Source: Achromobacter deleyi (GTDB lineage: Bacteria; Pseudomonadota; Gammaproteobacteria; Burkholderiales; Burkholderiaceae_B). Taken from it: a stretch of 64,000 nt of DNA. Positions 24,787-34,378 of the stretch are shown one piece after another; position 1 is the first letter of the stretch, and every line of letters begins with the position of its first letter. The stretch is taken from contig NZ_CP065997.1 of NCBI RefSeq assembly GCF_016127315.1, positions 3,906,001-3,970,000 of the forward strand. The letters run 5' to 3'. A program made the position numbers and the translations under genes. A model generated the notes under the pieces. The model saw nothing but the letters and a program-made list of their open reading frames with translations. It searched no databases and was not told the DNA's origin.

Positions 24787-25650
24787 ATGACCGCCATTCC
24801 CGCTGCCCCGACGCCCGGCGCAGCGCTGCCCGCCGTGACCGCGCGGGTGGACATCGTCTCGATCCAGTCCCAGGTCGTCTATGGCTGCGTCGGCAACAAC
24901 GCCGCCATGCCGATCTTCCGCCAGGCGGGCCTGCGCGCCATCGCGCTGCCCACCGTCATCCTGAGCAATACGCCGCACTATCCGACGCTGCATGGCGGCG
25001 CGGTGCCGCTGGACTGGTTCGAGGGCCTGTTGCAGGGGCTGGACGAGCGCGGCGTGACGCAGGTGGCGCGGGCGGTGGTCTGCGGCTACCTGGGCCAGCC
25101 CGGGCAGGCGGACCTGCTGGCGCAATGGCTGCCCGCGCTGCGCGCGGCGCGGCCGGACCTGCGGGTGCACATCGACCCGGTCATGGGCGACCGCAACGAC
25201 GGCCTGTACGTGGATGCCGGCCTGGTGGCGCAGTACCGCCGCAAGCTGGTGCCGCACGCCCATGGCATGACGCCCAACCATTTCGAGCTGGAGCAGATGG
25301 TGGGCCGGTCGCTGGCCTCGATCGACGAGGTCGCGGCGGCCGCGCGCGAACTGATCGCCGAAGGCCCCGAGTGGATCGTGGTCACCAGCGCCGCGCCGCT
25401 GGCGGCCGCGCCCGGCACCCTGCAGCTGGCGGTGGTGACGCGCGACGCCTGCGAGGTGCTGAGCCATCCCGAGATCGCCATCCCGCCGTCGGTGCATGGC
25501 ACCGGCGACGTGTTCATGGCCGCCATCACGGCCCGGTTGCTGGCCGGCGACGCGCTGGTCGAGGCGGCGCGGGCGGCCGCGGCGGCGGTCACCGGCGCCC
25601 TGGCCCGCACCCGTGAACTGGGCTGGGAAGAGCTGGCGGTGGACGGTTGA
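24787..25650 (+). CDS. pdxY: Pyridoxal kinase PdxY
   Basis: This 287-residue ribokinase-family protein phosphorylates pyridoxal to pyridoxal 5'-phosphate in the salvage pathway. Visible signatures are the N-terminal DIVSIQSQVVYGCVGNNAA substrate-binding segment, the HIDPVMGD segment mid-protein, and HGTGDVFMAAI with the catalytic aspartate of GTGD near the C-terminus. Length and order match PdxY. CAGGAG precedes the ATG at 24787. It is convergent with cynS and only 15 bases separate them, so they may share a 3' end region. The upstream 129 bases hold a GC-rich hairpin without a T-run. Confidence 0.93.
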   Translation: MTAIPAAPTPGAALPAVTARVDIVSIQSQVVYGCVGNNAAMPIFRQAGLRAIALPTVILSNTPHYPTLHGGAVPLDWFEGLLQGLDERGVTQVARAVVCGYLGQPGQADLLAQWLPALRAARPDLRVHIDPVMGDRNDGLYVDAGLVAQYRRKLVPHAHGMTPNHFELEQMVGRSLASIDEVAAAARELIAEGPEWIVVTSAAPLAAAPGTLQLAVVTRDACEVLSHPEIAIPPSVHGTGDVFMAAITARLLAGDALVEAARAAAAAVTGALARTRELGWEELAVDG

Positions 25651-25665
25651 CCCCGCCAGGCGGCA

Positions 25666-26112
25666 TCAATACGTCTTGTACGGCAGGAACTTGCCGCTCA
25701 TCACGATCTGCACCCGGTCGCCCTTGGGGTCGGCCTCGCGCGCCAGGTCCATCCTGAAGTCGATGGCGCTCATGATGCCGTCGCCGAACTCCTCGTTGAT
25801 GAGCGCCTTGAAGGTGGTGCCGTAGACGTTGATCAGCTCATAGAAGCGGTAGATCAGCGGATCGGTGGGCACGCTGGTGGGCAGCGAGCCCTTGTAGGGC
25901 ACCACCTGCAGCTGCACCACCGCGTCGGCGGGCAGGTCCAGCACGCGCGCGGCGGCCAGGGCCTGTTCCTCGGTCAGGGTCATCTGGCCCAGCAGGGCGG
26001 CGGTGGTCCACTCCTTGCTCTGGCCGACGGCCTCGGCGATGGCGGCCCAGGACAGTTTCTTTTCCAGGCGGCGGGTAACGATCAGTTCGGTGACTTCGGC
26101 GCGGGACATCAT
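25666..26112 (-). CDS. cynS: Cyanate hydratase (cyanase)
   Basis: This 148-residue protein (147 if the second Met starts) converts cyanate and bicarbonate to ammonia and CO2. It has an N-terminal helix-turn-helix-like half (KKLSWAAIAEAVGQSKEWTT) and the cyanase signature RFYELINVYGTTFKALINEE, which holds the catalytic Arg and Glu. GDGIMSAIDF, with the catalytic Ser, follows. It is the last gene of a four-gene operon read leftward, after a substrate-binding protein, permease and ATPase, and starts 6 bases after the ATPase stop. This context names the transporter as a likely cyanate importer. Confidence 0.95.
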   Translation of the reverse strand: MMSRAEVTELIVTRRLEKKLSWAAIAEAVGQSKEWTTAALLGQMTLTEEQALAAARVLDLPADAVVQLQVVPYKGSLPTSVPTDPLIYRFYELINVYGTTFKALINEEFGDGIMSAIDFRMDLAREADPKGDRVQIVMSGKFLPYKTY

Positions 26113-26118
26113 GGGGGT

Positions 26119-26913
26119 TCACTCCTTGTGGGAAGCCTTGTCGACCAGGAAGTCGACGAGATGGTTGCGGATTTCGTAATAGCGCGGCTCGTGGTGCAGG
26201 CTGGCGCGGGTCCGGCCGCGCGGCAGGTCCACGTCGACGGACTCGGCGATGCGGGCGTGGGGGCCCGCGCTCATGAGCAGGATGCGGTTCGACAGCAGGA
26301 TGGCCTCGTCCACGTCGTGCGTGATCATGAAGACGGTCTGGCGCGTTTCCTGCACGATGGCGCGCAGTTCGTCCTGGATGGTGCCGCGCGTCAGCGCGTC
26401 GAGCGCGCCGAAGGGCTCGTCCAGCAGCAGCATGCGCGGCTGGATGGCGAAGGCCCGGGCGATGCCCACGCGCTGCTTCATGCCGCCCGACAGCTCGCAG
26501 GGCTTCTTGTCGGCGGCGCGCGCCAGGCCGACCATGTCCAGGTAGCGCAGGCTGTGCTCGCGCACCTGGCCGCGGGAATACTGTGGCCAGCGCGAACGCA
26601 CGCCGAACTCGACGTTCTGCAACGCGCTCAGCCAGGGCAGCAGGGCGTGCGCCTGGAACACCACGCCGCGCGCCAGCGACGGGCCGGCGATCTCGCGGCC
26701 GTCCATGATGACGACGCCTGCGCTGGCCTCGTCGATGCCGGCCAGGATGTTCAGGATGGTGGTCTTGCCGCAGCCCGAGTGGCCGATGACGCAGACGAAC
26801 TGGCCCTGCCCGATGTCGAAGTCGATGTTCTCGAACACCGGCGCGGCCGGCTGGCCGTTGCGGCCGGGGTAGCGCTTGGCCAGCGCCTGCACTTGCAGAA
26901 AGGGTTGGCTCAT
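26119..26913 (-). CDS. ABC importer ATPase, nitrate/cyanate family
   Basis: This 264-residue ATPase has Walker A (GHSGCGKTT), a Q-loop region (VVFQAHALLPWL), the signature LSGGMKQRVGIARAFAI, and Walker B (MLLLDEPFGALDALT). The H-loop follows (MITHDVDEAILLSN). The PWLSALQNV wording after the Q-loop is typical of the nitrate/taurine importer ATPases. The ATG at 26913 begins MSQPFLQVQALAKRY; upstream in-frame sequence is non-coding overlap with the permease. It should energise the cyanate or nitrate importer. Confidence 0.92.
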   Translation of the reverse strand: MSQPFLQVQALAKRYPGRNGQPAAPVFENIDFDIGQGQFVCVIGHSGCGKTTILNILAGIDEASAGVVIMDGREIAGPSLARGVVFQAHALLPWLSALQNVEFGVRSRWPQYSRGQVREHSLRYLDMVGLARAADKKPCELSGGMKQRVGIARAFAIQPRMLLLDEPFGALDALTRGTIQDELRAIVQETRQTVFMITHDVDEAILLSNRILLMSAGPHARIAESVDVDLPRGRTRASLHHEPRYYEIRNHLVDFLVDKASHKE

Positions 26914-26918
26914 GGCGT

Positions 26919-27761
26919 TCACTCCCGGTAGCTGACCAGGCGCGCGGCGCGCGCCAGCAGGGTGTCCAGCAGCATGCCGATCAGCCCGATGAACAGGATG
27001 GCGCAGATGATGTTGGCGATGGACAGGTTGTTCCATTCGTTCCACACGAAGTAGCCGATGCCGGTGCCGCCGATCAGCATTTCGGCCGCCACGATCACCA
27101 GCCAGGCGATGCCGACCGAGATGCGCATGCCGGTCATGATGGTGGGCGCGGCCGCCGGCAGGATGACCTGCAGGGCGGTGCGTAGCCGCGGCACTTCCAG
27201 CGTGCGCGCCACGTTCAGCCAGTCCTGCCGCACGTTGCCCACGCCGAAAGCCGTGTTCACCAGCATCGGCCAGAGCGAGCAGATGAAGATCACGAAGATG
27301 GCGGAGGTATCGGCGTCCTTGATGGTGTAGAGCGCCAGCGGCATCCAGGCCAGCGGCGAGATCGGCTTGAGCACCTGGATGAACGGGTCGAAGGCGCGGT
27401 AGACGGTCCTGGACATGCCGATCAGGAATCCCAGCGGGATCGCCACCAGCGCCGCCAGCAGGAAGCCGGTCAGCACCCGCGCCACCGAATACGCCAGCTG
27501 CACGCCGATGCCCTTGTCGTTCGGGCCGCGGTCATAGAACGGATCGCGCAGGTGCTGCCAGAGCCGGGCGCCGACCTCGGCCGGGCCGGGGAAGGGCGTC
27601 TGCGAGCCGCTGGCGGCGGCGTTGCCGACCAGCGCCGCATAGGCAGGATCGACCGTCGCCGCGCCGGCGGCGGGGCGGGTGGCGACATGCCACAGCAGCA
27701 GGAACAGCAGAAACAGGATGACGGACAGGAAGGTCGCCCGCCAGGGTCGCTCGGCCTGCAT
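26919..27761 (-). CDS. ABC importer permease, nitrate/cyanate family (NrtB-like)
   Basis: The 280-residue membrane protein has an N-terminal helix, then a periplasmic stretch with FPGPAEVGARLWQHLRDPFY. A BPD_transp_1 core of about five helices follows, with the coupling motif near LEVPRLRTALQVILPAAAPT. The C-terminal EMLIGGTGIGYFVWNEWNNL is characteristic of NrtB/CynB-type permeases. Its ATG shares one base with the stop of the substrate-binding protein gene (TGATG), which suggests translational coupling. Confidence 0.92.
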   Translation of the reverse strand: MQAERPWRATFLSVILFLLFLLLWHVATRPAAGAATVDPAYAALVGNAAASGSQTPFPGPAEVGARLWQHLRDPFYDRGPNDKGIGVQLAYSVARVLTGFLLAALVAIPLGFLIGMSRTVYRAFDPFIQVLKPISPLAWMPLALYTIKDADTSAIFVIFICSLWPMLVNTAFGVGNVRQDWLNVARTLEVPRLRTALQVILPAAAPTIMTGMRISVGIAWLVIVAAEMLIGGTGIGYFVWNEWNNLSIANIICAILFIGLIGMLLDTLLARAARLVSYRE

Positions 27762-29119
27762 CAGGTCCTCCGGATCTTGAAGCCGGCCAGGTAGGCCTCG
27801 GGTTCGGCGGGATCGAAAGGCTTGCCCATGATGCTGAAGGTCTTGGCGGCCTCGGCGGGCGGGGTCAGGCCGGCCTCGCGCATCAGGCGCACCGCGTCGG
27901 TGGCCAGGAAGACCTCGCTGGCGACCTTCTGGTAGTCCACGTCGCCCTTGACCTGGCCCCAGCGCTTCATCTGCGTCAGGATCCACACCGCGAACGAGCC
28001 CCAGGGCATCGGATCGAAGTCGATGCGGTCCGGATCGGTCAGCACCTTGCCCAGGCCGTCGGCGTAGGTGCCGGTCAGCACCTGCTCGACCACGGTGACC
28101 GGCTGGTTCAGATAGTTGGGCGCGGCGATGGCGGTGGCGATCTCCTTGCGATGGGCGGGGTTGCGGGCGTAGGCGGTGGCCTCGATGATGGCCTTGAGCA
28201 GCGCCTGGTAGGTGTTGGGCTGAGTGGTCACGAACTCGCGGCTGGCGGAGAACGCGCAGCACGGATGGCCGTCCCAGATCGCCTTGGACAGGGTATGGAT
28301 GAAGCCCACGCCGTCGTACACCGCGCGCTGGTTGACCGGGTCCGGCGCCAGGAAGCCGTCGATATTGTCCGCGCGCAGGTTGGCCACCATTTCCGGCGGC
28401 GGCACGGCGCGGATCTGCACGTCGGTATCCGGATCCAGGCCATGTTCGGCCAGGTAATAGCGCAACAGGTAGTTGTGCATGGAGTAGTCGAATGGCACGG
28501 CGAACTTGAAGCCCTTCCAGTCCTTTGGATCGCGCCGGTCCTTGTGCTTCATCGACAGGGTGATGGCCTGGCCGTTGATGTTCTCCACCGCCGGCATGGT
28601 CCACGGCACCGCGCGGCTGGCGCCCACGCCCAGCGTGATGGCCAGCGGCATCGGCGACAGCATGTGGGCGGCGTCGTATTCGCCGGACATGGCCTTGTCG
28701 CGGATCAGCGCCCAGCCGGCGGTCTTGACCACTTCCACGTCCAGCCCCTGCTTGCCGTAGAACCCCATGGGGTGCGCCATGATGATGGGCGTGGCGCAGG
28801 TGATGGGAATGAAGCCGACCTTCAGCTTGCGCTTCTCCAGCGGGCCGCCTGATTGGGCGAAGGCCTCCTTGGCGGCGGCCAGCGGGAACAGGGCCGAGAC
28901 CGCGGCCAGCGCGGTGCTGCCGCCCACCGCGCGCAGGAAGCGGCGGCGCAGCGCGTCCTGCGGGAACAAGGCGCGCATGACGGCGCCCTCCACGGCGCGG
29001 TCGAGCGCGCCGTCCGCCGCCGCGTGCTCGGCGCGCGCGTGTTCGGCCTGGGATGCATGGCGGCCGCAGGCGCAGGCCAGGCGGCTGCCGGGATCGAACG
29101 GATTGCTGAACAGGGACAT
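27761..29119 (-). CDS. Tat-exported substrate-binding protein, NrtA/CynA family
   Basis: The 452-residue product binds the importer's substrate in the periplasm. The ATG at 29119 is chosen because GGAGG lies 5 bases before it. The N-terminus is unusual: about 60 residues with a CACGRH cluster and many His/Ala precede a twin-arginine signal (RRRFLRAVGGSTALA). The mature part starts KLKVGFIPITCATPIIMAHP, the NMT1/NrtA pattern, followed by MSGEYDAAHMLSPMPLAITLG and PVNQRAVYDGVGF. Cyanase in the same operon suggests cyanate as substrate, with nitrate as the alternative. The 132 bases upstream should hold the operon promoter. Confidence 0.9.
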   Translation of the reverse strand: MSLFSNPFDPGSRLACACGRHASQAEHARAEHAAADGALDRAVEGAVMRALFPQDALRRRFLRAVGGSTALAAVSALFPLAAAKEAFAQSGGPLEKRKLKVGFIPITCATPIIMAHPMGFYGKQGLDVEVVKTAGWALIRDKAMSGEYDAAHMLSPMPLAITLGVGASRAVPWTMPAVENINGQAITLSMKHKDRRDPKDWKGFKFAVPFDYSMHNYLLRYYLAEHGLDPDTDVQIRAVPPPEMVANLRADNIDGFLAPDPVNQRAVYDGVGFIHTLSKAIWDGHPCCAFSASREFVTTQPNTYQALLKAIIEATAYARNPAHRKEIATAIAAPNYLNQPVTVVEQVLTGTYADGLGKVLTDPDRIDFDPMPWGSFAVWILTQMKRWGQVKGDVDYQKVASEVFLATDAVRLMREAGLTPPAEAAKTFSIMGKPFDPAEPEAYLAGFKIRRT

Positions 29120-29251
29120 GGAGGCCTCCAGGGTTCGGAATGCCTTCATCTTGGCGCTTGCCGCCGCCGGCCGGTATCGCCGGTTCGACGATATCCGTGT
29201 AGGGGTCGCACTACATGGTGCGTGGCGGCGCCGGGCCGGTGCGCGTCCCGC

Positions 29252-29890
29252 TCAGCGCGCACCCAGCTGGTGCGCGCGGGCGTATTCCACCAGCTCGACC
29301 AGCGTGCGCACGGCCAGCTTTTCGAAGATGCGGGCGCGGTACGTGGAAATGGTGTTCACCGACAGCGCCAGCTGTTCGCCGATGGCCGACACCGATTTGC
29401 CGGCCACCAGCAGCTGCAGCACCTGGAATTCGCGGTTGGACAGCAGCTCGTGCGGCGGCCGCGTGCTGTCCTGGCGCACGGTGTGCGCCAGCAGCTCGGC
29501 CACGGCCGGCGTGACGTACATCCGGCCAGCGGCCGCATTGACCAGTGCCGCCAGCAGTTCGTCCGGGTCGCAGCCCTTGTTCAGGTAGGCATGGGCGCCG
29601 GCGCGCAACGCCCGCACCGCGAACTGGGATTCCGGATAGACCGACAGCATCACCACGCCCAGCGCGGGATGGTCGGCGCGCACCGTCTTGAGTACGTCCA
29701 GGCCGTCGCGTTCGCCCAGCGCCACGTCCAGCACCATGGCGTCGTAGCGTTCCTGGCGCAGCGCGCGCAGGGCGGCGGGGGCGTCGGCGGCCTCGCCCAC
29801 CAGGCCGACGCGCGGGTCTTCCTGCAGGATGCGGGCCAGGCCGCGGCGGATGATCAGGTGGTCGTCGACGATCAGCAGGTTCAGGGGCAT
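29252..29890 (-). CDS. NarL/FixJ-family response regulator
   Basis: This 212-residue protein has a receiver domain (LLIVDDHLIIRRGLARILQE, phosphorylatable Asp55 in VLDVALG, Lys in YLNKG). A LuxR-type helix-turn-helix follows at about 148-205 (LLSNREFQVLQLLVAGKS, then IGEQLALSVNTISTYRARI). It is encoded 12 bases after the sensor kinase on the same strand and 132 bases before the cyanate transporter genes. Control of that operon is the natural guess. No binding site was identified, so this is inference. Confidence 0.92.
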   Translation of the reverse strand: MPLNLLIVDDHLIIRRGLARILQEDPRVGLVGEAADAPAALRALRQERYDAMVLDVALGERDGLDVLKTVRADHPALGVVMLSVYPESQFAVRALRAGAHAYLNKGCDPDELLAALVNAAAGRMYVTPAVAELLAHTVRQDSTRPPHELLSNREFQVLQLLVAGKSVSAIGEQLALSVNTISTYRARIFEKLAVRTLVELVEYARAHQLGAR

Positions 29891-29902
29891 GGCGCCGTTT
29901 CC

Positions 29903-31045
29903 TCAGGCCGTTTGCGGGGTCAGGCGCAGGCGGGCGCGCATGCCGGCGCCGGGGGCGCTGTCCAATTCCAGGTCGCCGCCGATGGCCCGGGCGCGCTCGC
30001 GCATGCCCAGGATGCCGAAGGTCTGCCGCGTTTCGGGCAACTGCATGCCCACGCCGTCGTCCTCCACCGCCAGCAGCAGGCCGTGTTCGCCCCAGACCGC
30101 GCTGACGCTGACGCTGCGCGCCCGCGCGTGGCGCTGCACGTTGGTCAGCAGTTCCTGCACGATGCGGTAGACGGCGATCTCGGCAGCGGGCGCCAGGCGG
30201 CGGCATTCCGTGTCGGGCGGGCACAGATAGCGGCATTGCAGTCCGCTGCGCGCCTGCAGGTCCTGCAGCAGGGTTTCCAGCGCCGCCCACAGCCCCAGGT
30301 GGTCCAGCACCACCGGCCGCAGGTCGTTGAGGATGCGGCGGGTGGCGTCCATGGCCGTCTGCGTCACCTCCAGCATGCGGTCCAGGTGGGCCTGCAGGGG
30401 CGGTTCGGCCGCCAGTTGTCGGCGCAGCCAGTTCAGGTCCAATTGCAGCGCGGTGAACGAGGCGCCCAGGTCGTCGTGGATGTTGCGGGCGATGTGGGCG
30501 CGCTCTTGCTCGCGCAGCGTGCTCAGGTGCGAGGCCAGCCGCCGCAGCGATTCATGGGCGGCGCTCAGTTCGGCCGTGCGCGCCTGCACCCGCGCTTCCA
30601 GTTCGGTCCGAGTACCCTGCAATTCGCGCTCGATGCGCTTGCGCGCGGTAATGTCCGAAAACGTCACGACCGCGCCCACCACCTCCTGGTCGTTGCGGAT
30701 CGGATACGAGGCGTACTGGGCGTCGAAGCAGGAGCCGTCGCGCCGCCACAGCACCTCGTCGTCGACCCGTTCGCCGCGGCCGTCGCGAAAGGCCTTGAAG
30801 ATGCGGCAGTCATGCACCGGCAACAGGCTGCGGTCGGCGTGCGAATGGTGGATCAGGTAGTGCATGTTGCGGCCCACCACCTCGTCCGGGGTGTAGCCCA
30901 GCATTGCCGCGCCGGCGCCGTTGATGAAGATGCAGCGGCCCCGCAGGTCGATGCCGTAGATGCCTTCGCCGGCCGATTCCAGCAGCATTTCCAGCTGGCG
31001 GCGCCAGGCCGCGTGGTGCGACAGGTGTTTCAGATCCGCGAACAT
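29903..31045 (-). CDS. Cytoplasmic PAS sensor histidine kinase (HisKA_3 family)
   Basis: The 380-residue protein has no membrane segment. A PAS domain (about 20-130: GEGIYGIDLRGRCIFINGAG) is followed by a coiled-coil linker. The HisKA_3 H-box is ERAHIARNIHDDLG with His190. The ATPase part has LTNVQRHARA (N-box) and DDGVGM and GILGMRERA (G-boxes). It is the NarX/DegS type that pairs with NarL-like regulators, and the regulator gene follows directly. The PAS domain contains Cys and His residues (HHSHADRSLLPVHDC) but no obvious cofactor motif. The start at 31045 (MFADLKHL) is chosen because longer forms read through non-coding leader. Confidence 0.9.
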   Translation of the reverse strand: MFADLKHLSHHAAWRRQLEMLLESAGEGIYGIDLRGRCIFINGAGAAMLGYTPDEVVGRNMHYLIHHSHADRSLLPVHDCRIFKAFRDGRGERVDDEVLWRRDGSCFDAQYASYPIRNDQEVVGAVVTFSDITARKRIERELQGTRTELEARVQARTAELSAAHESLRRLASHLSTLREQERAHIARNIHDDLGASFTALQLDLNWLRRQLAAEPPLQAHLDRMLEVTQTAMDATRRILNDLRPVVLDHLGLWAALETLLQDLQARSGLQCRYLCPPDTECRRLAPAAEIAVYRIVQELLTNVQRHARARSVSVSAVWGEHGLLLAVEDDGVGMQLPETRQTFGILGMRERARAIGGDLELDSAPGAGMRARLRLTPQTA

Positions 31046-31237
31046 AGCCGTTTGACGGGCCTGTCCGGCCCGTTTCCCCTGTTTCGGGCGATGTTCACCC
31101 TGTTTTTCTGTCCGGGCAGTGTACGGCAGGCGGGCCCGTTTCAACGCATTTATCAAACACACCGTTCCGCCAGGCCGAACAAGCGGGGTCCGGCGGGCGG
31201 GTAAAATCCAGGGTTGTCCACCACGCTGGGAGCAAGA

Positions 31238-32157
<920 letters not shown>

Positions 32158-32161
<4 letters not shown>

Positions 32162-32919
32162 ATTTCTACGCAATCCGCGCCATCTACCGCTTCGAAATGG
32201 CCCGCGCCTGGCGCACGCTGATGCAGAGCGTGCTGTCGCCGGTGATTTCCACCTCGCTGTACTTCGTGGTGTTCGGTTCGGCCATCGGTTCGCACATGGT
32301 GCAGATCGACGGCGTCAGCTACGGCGCCTTCATCGTGCCGGGCCTGATCATGCTGTCGCTCCTGACCCAGAGCGTGGCCAACGCCTCGTTCGGCATCTAC
32401 ATGCCGCGCTTCTCGGGCACCATCTACGAGATCCACTCGGCGCCCATTTCGTACCTGGAGATCGTCGCCGGCTACGTCGGGGCGGCGGCCAGCAAGTCGA
32501 TCATCCTGGGGCTGATCATGCTGGCCACGGCGCGCCTGTTCGTGCCGTTCGAGATCGCGCATCCGTTCGCGATGCTGGGCTTCCTGCTGCTCACGGCCGT
32601 CACCTTCAGCCTGTTCGGCTTCATCATCGGCGTCTGGGCCGACGGCTTCGAGAAGCTGCAGATCATCCCGCTGATGATCATCACGCCGCTGACCTTCCTG
32701 GGCGGCACCTTCTACTCCATCAAGATGCTGCCGCCGTTCTGGCAGGCCGTGACGCTGTTCAATCCGGTGGTGTACCTGGTCAGCGGCTTTCGCTGGGCGT
32801 TCTATGGCGTGGCCGACGTCAACGTCGGCATCAGCGCCGCCATGACGCTGGTGTTCCTGGCGGTCTGCCTGGTGGTGGTGCGCTGGATCTTCAAGACCGG
32901 CTATCGCCTGAAGACCTGA
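32158..32919 (+). CDS. ABC-2 type exporter permease (YadH-type)
   Basis: The 253-residue membrane protein has six predicted helices and the ABC-2 family wording [19 protein letters not shown] and [20 protein letters not shown] near the C-terminus. It begins [20 protein letters not shown], a typical cytoplasmic amphipathic start. The 4-base overlap with the ATPase gene supports coupled translation. YadGH-like systems are widespread and poorly characterised, and no biosynthetic partner is adjacent. Confidence 0.92.
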
Positions 32920-32934
32920 GCCGTGCCTTGGCGC

Positions 32935-32981
32935 GGCCGCCCGCCAGGGCGGCCCGCGTCCGGCCGGCGCATCGCGCCGGC
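32935..32981. repeat. Two tandem GC-rich hairpins between convergent genes
   Basis: Two perfect 8-base stems lie side by side: GGCCGCCC/GGGCGGCC with loop GCCA (32935-32954) and GCCGGCGC/GCGCCGGC with loop ATC (32963-32981). They sit between the ends of the ABC permease gene and the GST gene, so they may slow polymerase from both sides. No long T-run follows, so a classical intrinsic terminator is not claimed. Confidence 0.5.
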
Positions 32982-33005
32982 GCGTATTTGACGGCGTGTC
33001 TTCGA

Positions 33006-33704
33006 TTACGCCGCCGCCAGAGGCGCCTGGCGCGCCAGCCCGCCATGGGCGTCCAGCAGGCGCTCGCGCCAGCCGGCCACGGGATCGTCGGCCGCCAGCA
33101 GTTCCAGCGCGCTGGTGCAGCGCGCCCACATGAAGAAACCGAACACCGCGTAATCCGCGTAGGCCGGCTGCTGGCCGGCCAGGTATGGCTGCCGCGCCAG
33201 CATCTGGCGCAGCGGCAGCAGCGAGGCGCGCAGGGCCGCCAACTGTTCCTCCTGCACGGCGGGCAGGTCTTCGAGCGGGCCGAAGCGCTTTTCGCGGGTG
33301 TGGCGGAAGTAGTCCTTGTCCTTGGCGTCGATCAGCGCGTGGATTTCCGGCAGCAGCAGGCGCGCCAGCGTCGGCACCAGCGTGGTGTCGGCCCAGCTGT
33401 TGGCGAACAGGCTCAGCGCGCGGCCGGTGTCGCCGCCGAACAGGGACGGGCGTTCGGGGAAAGTGTCTTCCAGATAGCAGGCGATCTGCCAGGAGTCGCT
33501 GATCACGTGGTCGCCGTGCACCAGCACCGGCACCAGCTTCTGGCCCGAGAATTCGATCGCTTCCTTGTCGGTGAAGCGCCACGGCACGGTGTTGGCGGAC
33601 AGCCCCTTGTGGGCCAGCGCCATGTGCGTTTTCCAGCAATGGGGGCTGAAGCGCAGCGTCGGGTCGGCGCCGGCCAGGTCGTACAGGGTGAGATCGGGGG
33701 TCAA
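33006..33704 (-). CDS. Glutathione S-transferase family protein
   Basis: The 232-residue product has a thioredoxin-like N-terminal domain with LRFSPHCWKTHMAL at the glutathione site, KLVPVLVHGDHVISDSW (the cis-Pro strand) and an all-helical C-terminal domain. The spelling of the N-terminal site resembles beta-etherase-like (LigE/LigF) GSTs more than classical beta GSTs. It could act on aromatic ethers or on endogenous electrophiles. No substrate clue comes from its neighbours. Confidence 0.85.
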   Translation of the reverse strand: MTPDLTLYDLAGADPTLRFSPHCWKTHMALAHKGLSANTVPWRFTDKEAIEFSGQKLVPVLVHGDHVISDSWQIACYLEDTFPERPSLFGGDTGRALSLFANSWADTTLVPTLARLLLPEIHALIDAKDKDYFRHTREKRFGPLEDLPAVQEEQLAALRASLLPLRQMLARQPYLAGQQPAYADYAVFGFFMWARCTSALELLAADDPVAGWRERLLDAHGGLARQAPLAAA

Positions 33705-33787
33705 GATGCCGCGCTCCTTGGAAGTATCCCGGACAGGTTCGACTAGGATACCGCCAAGGCGCGGCGAAGCGGGAAAAAGGGGCGGGC

Positions 33788-34183
33788 CTACTGTACGGTC
33801 GCGCCGGCCTTGCCCATCTTCATCAGGCGCTCCTTGAGCTGCGGGTTCTGCTGCACGGCGTGGCCGATGCCATTGAACTCCTCGACGGACAGACCGTCGG
33901 CCTGCACCAGCTTGACCATCTTGGCGTCGGCTTCCTGGATCACTTTCTGCTTGGCGTCATCGGTCTTGGCGGCGTCGACCTTGGGACGGTATTCGTCCAC
34001 CACGCCCGATACCTTCTGCGAAGCCGACGCGAAGCGCTGCAGTTGCTGGTCGGTCGGTTGCACCGCCGCCGGCGCCATGGGCGTCTGGCTGGCCGGCGGG
34101 GCGTTCTGCGCCAGGGCGGGGGCACCGGACAGCGCGGCCGTCAACATGATGGCCGACAGGATTGCGGTTTTGGAATGCGGCAT
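33788..34183 (-). CDS. DUF4168 secreted protein
   Basis: The 131-residue product has a signal peptide (SKTAILSAIMLTAALSGAPALA) followed by a Gln/Pro linker and a helical DUF4168-like domain with VVDEYRPKVDAA and IGHAVQQNPQLKERLMKM. The start at 34183 has an AAGGAGG ribosome site 6 bases upstream; a longer frame to 34225 lacks one. The role of the family is unknown. It stands alone, read toward the GST gene. Confidence 0.8.
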   Translation of the reverse strand: MPHSKTAILSAIMLTAALSGAPALAQNAPPASQTPMAPAAVQPTDQQLQRFASASQKVSGVVDEYRPKVDAAKTDDAKQKVIQEADAKMVKLVQADGLSVEEFNGIGHAVQQNPQLKERLMKMGKAGATVQ

Positions 34184-34305
34184 GAAACCTCCTTGTTCCG
34201 GATGAGAGTCCGACCATGATGGCAAGGCATGCCGGGAGGCTTCAAGTTTCGCAATGTGTTTTCCTGTGTCGGCGGGCCACGGACCGACCCGCCGCGCACA
34301 GGAGA

Positions 34306-34325
34306 GCGGCGCCCGGAGGCGCCGC
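34306..34325. repeat. Short perfect hairpin upstream of the DUF4168 gene
   Basis: An 8-base perfect stem GCGGCGCC/GGCGCCGC with loop CGGA lies between the end of the acetyl-CoA acetyltransferase gene and the start of the DUF4168 gene. Both genes read leftward. There is no T-run, so it is either a weak 3' end structure or part of a Rho-dependent end. Confidence 0.4.
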
Positions 34326-34378
34326 GGAAACGTTTACGCGCAATTCTGTGACGTCTTTAAACGGGGGCGTGACCCTTT

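Noticed and set aside
31216..31237. TTG start at 31214 for the YadG-type ATPase
   Set aside because: The GTG at 31238 has a well-spaced GGGAG, and the extra eight residues do not match the family N-terminus.
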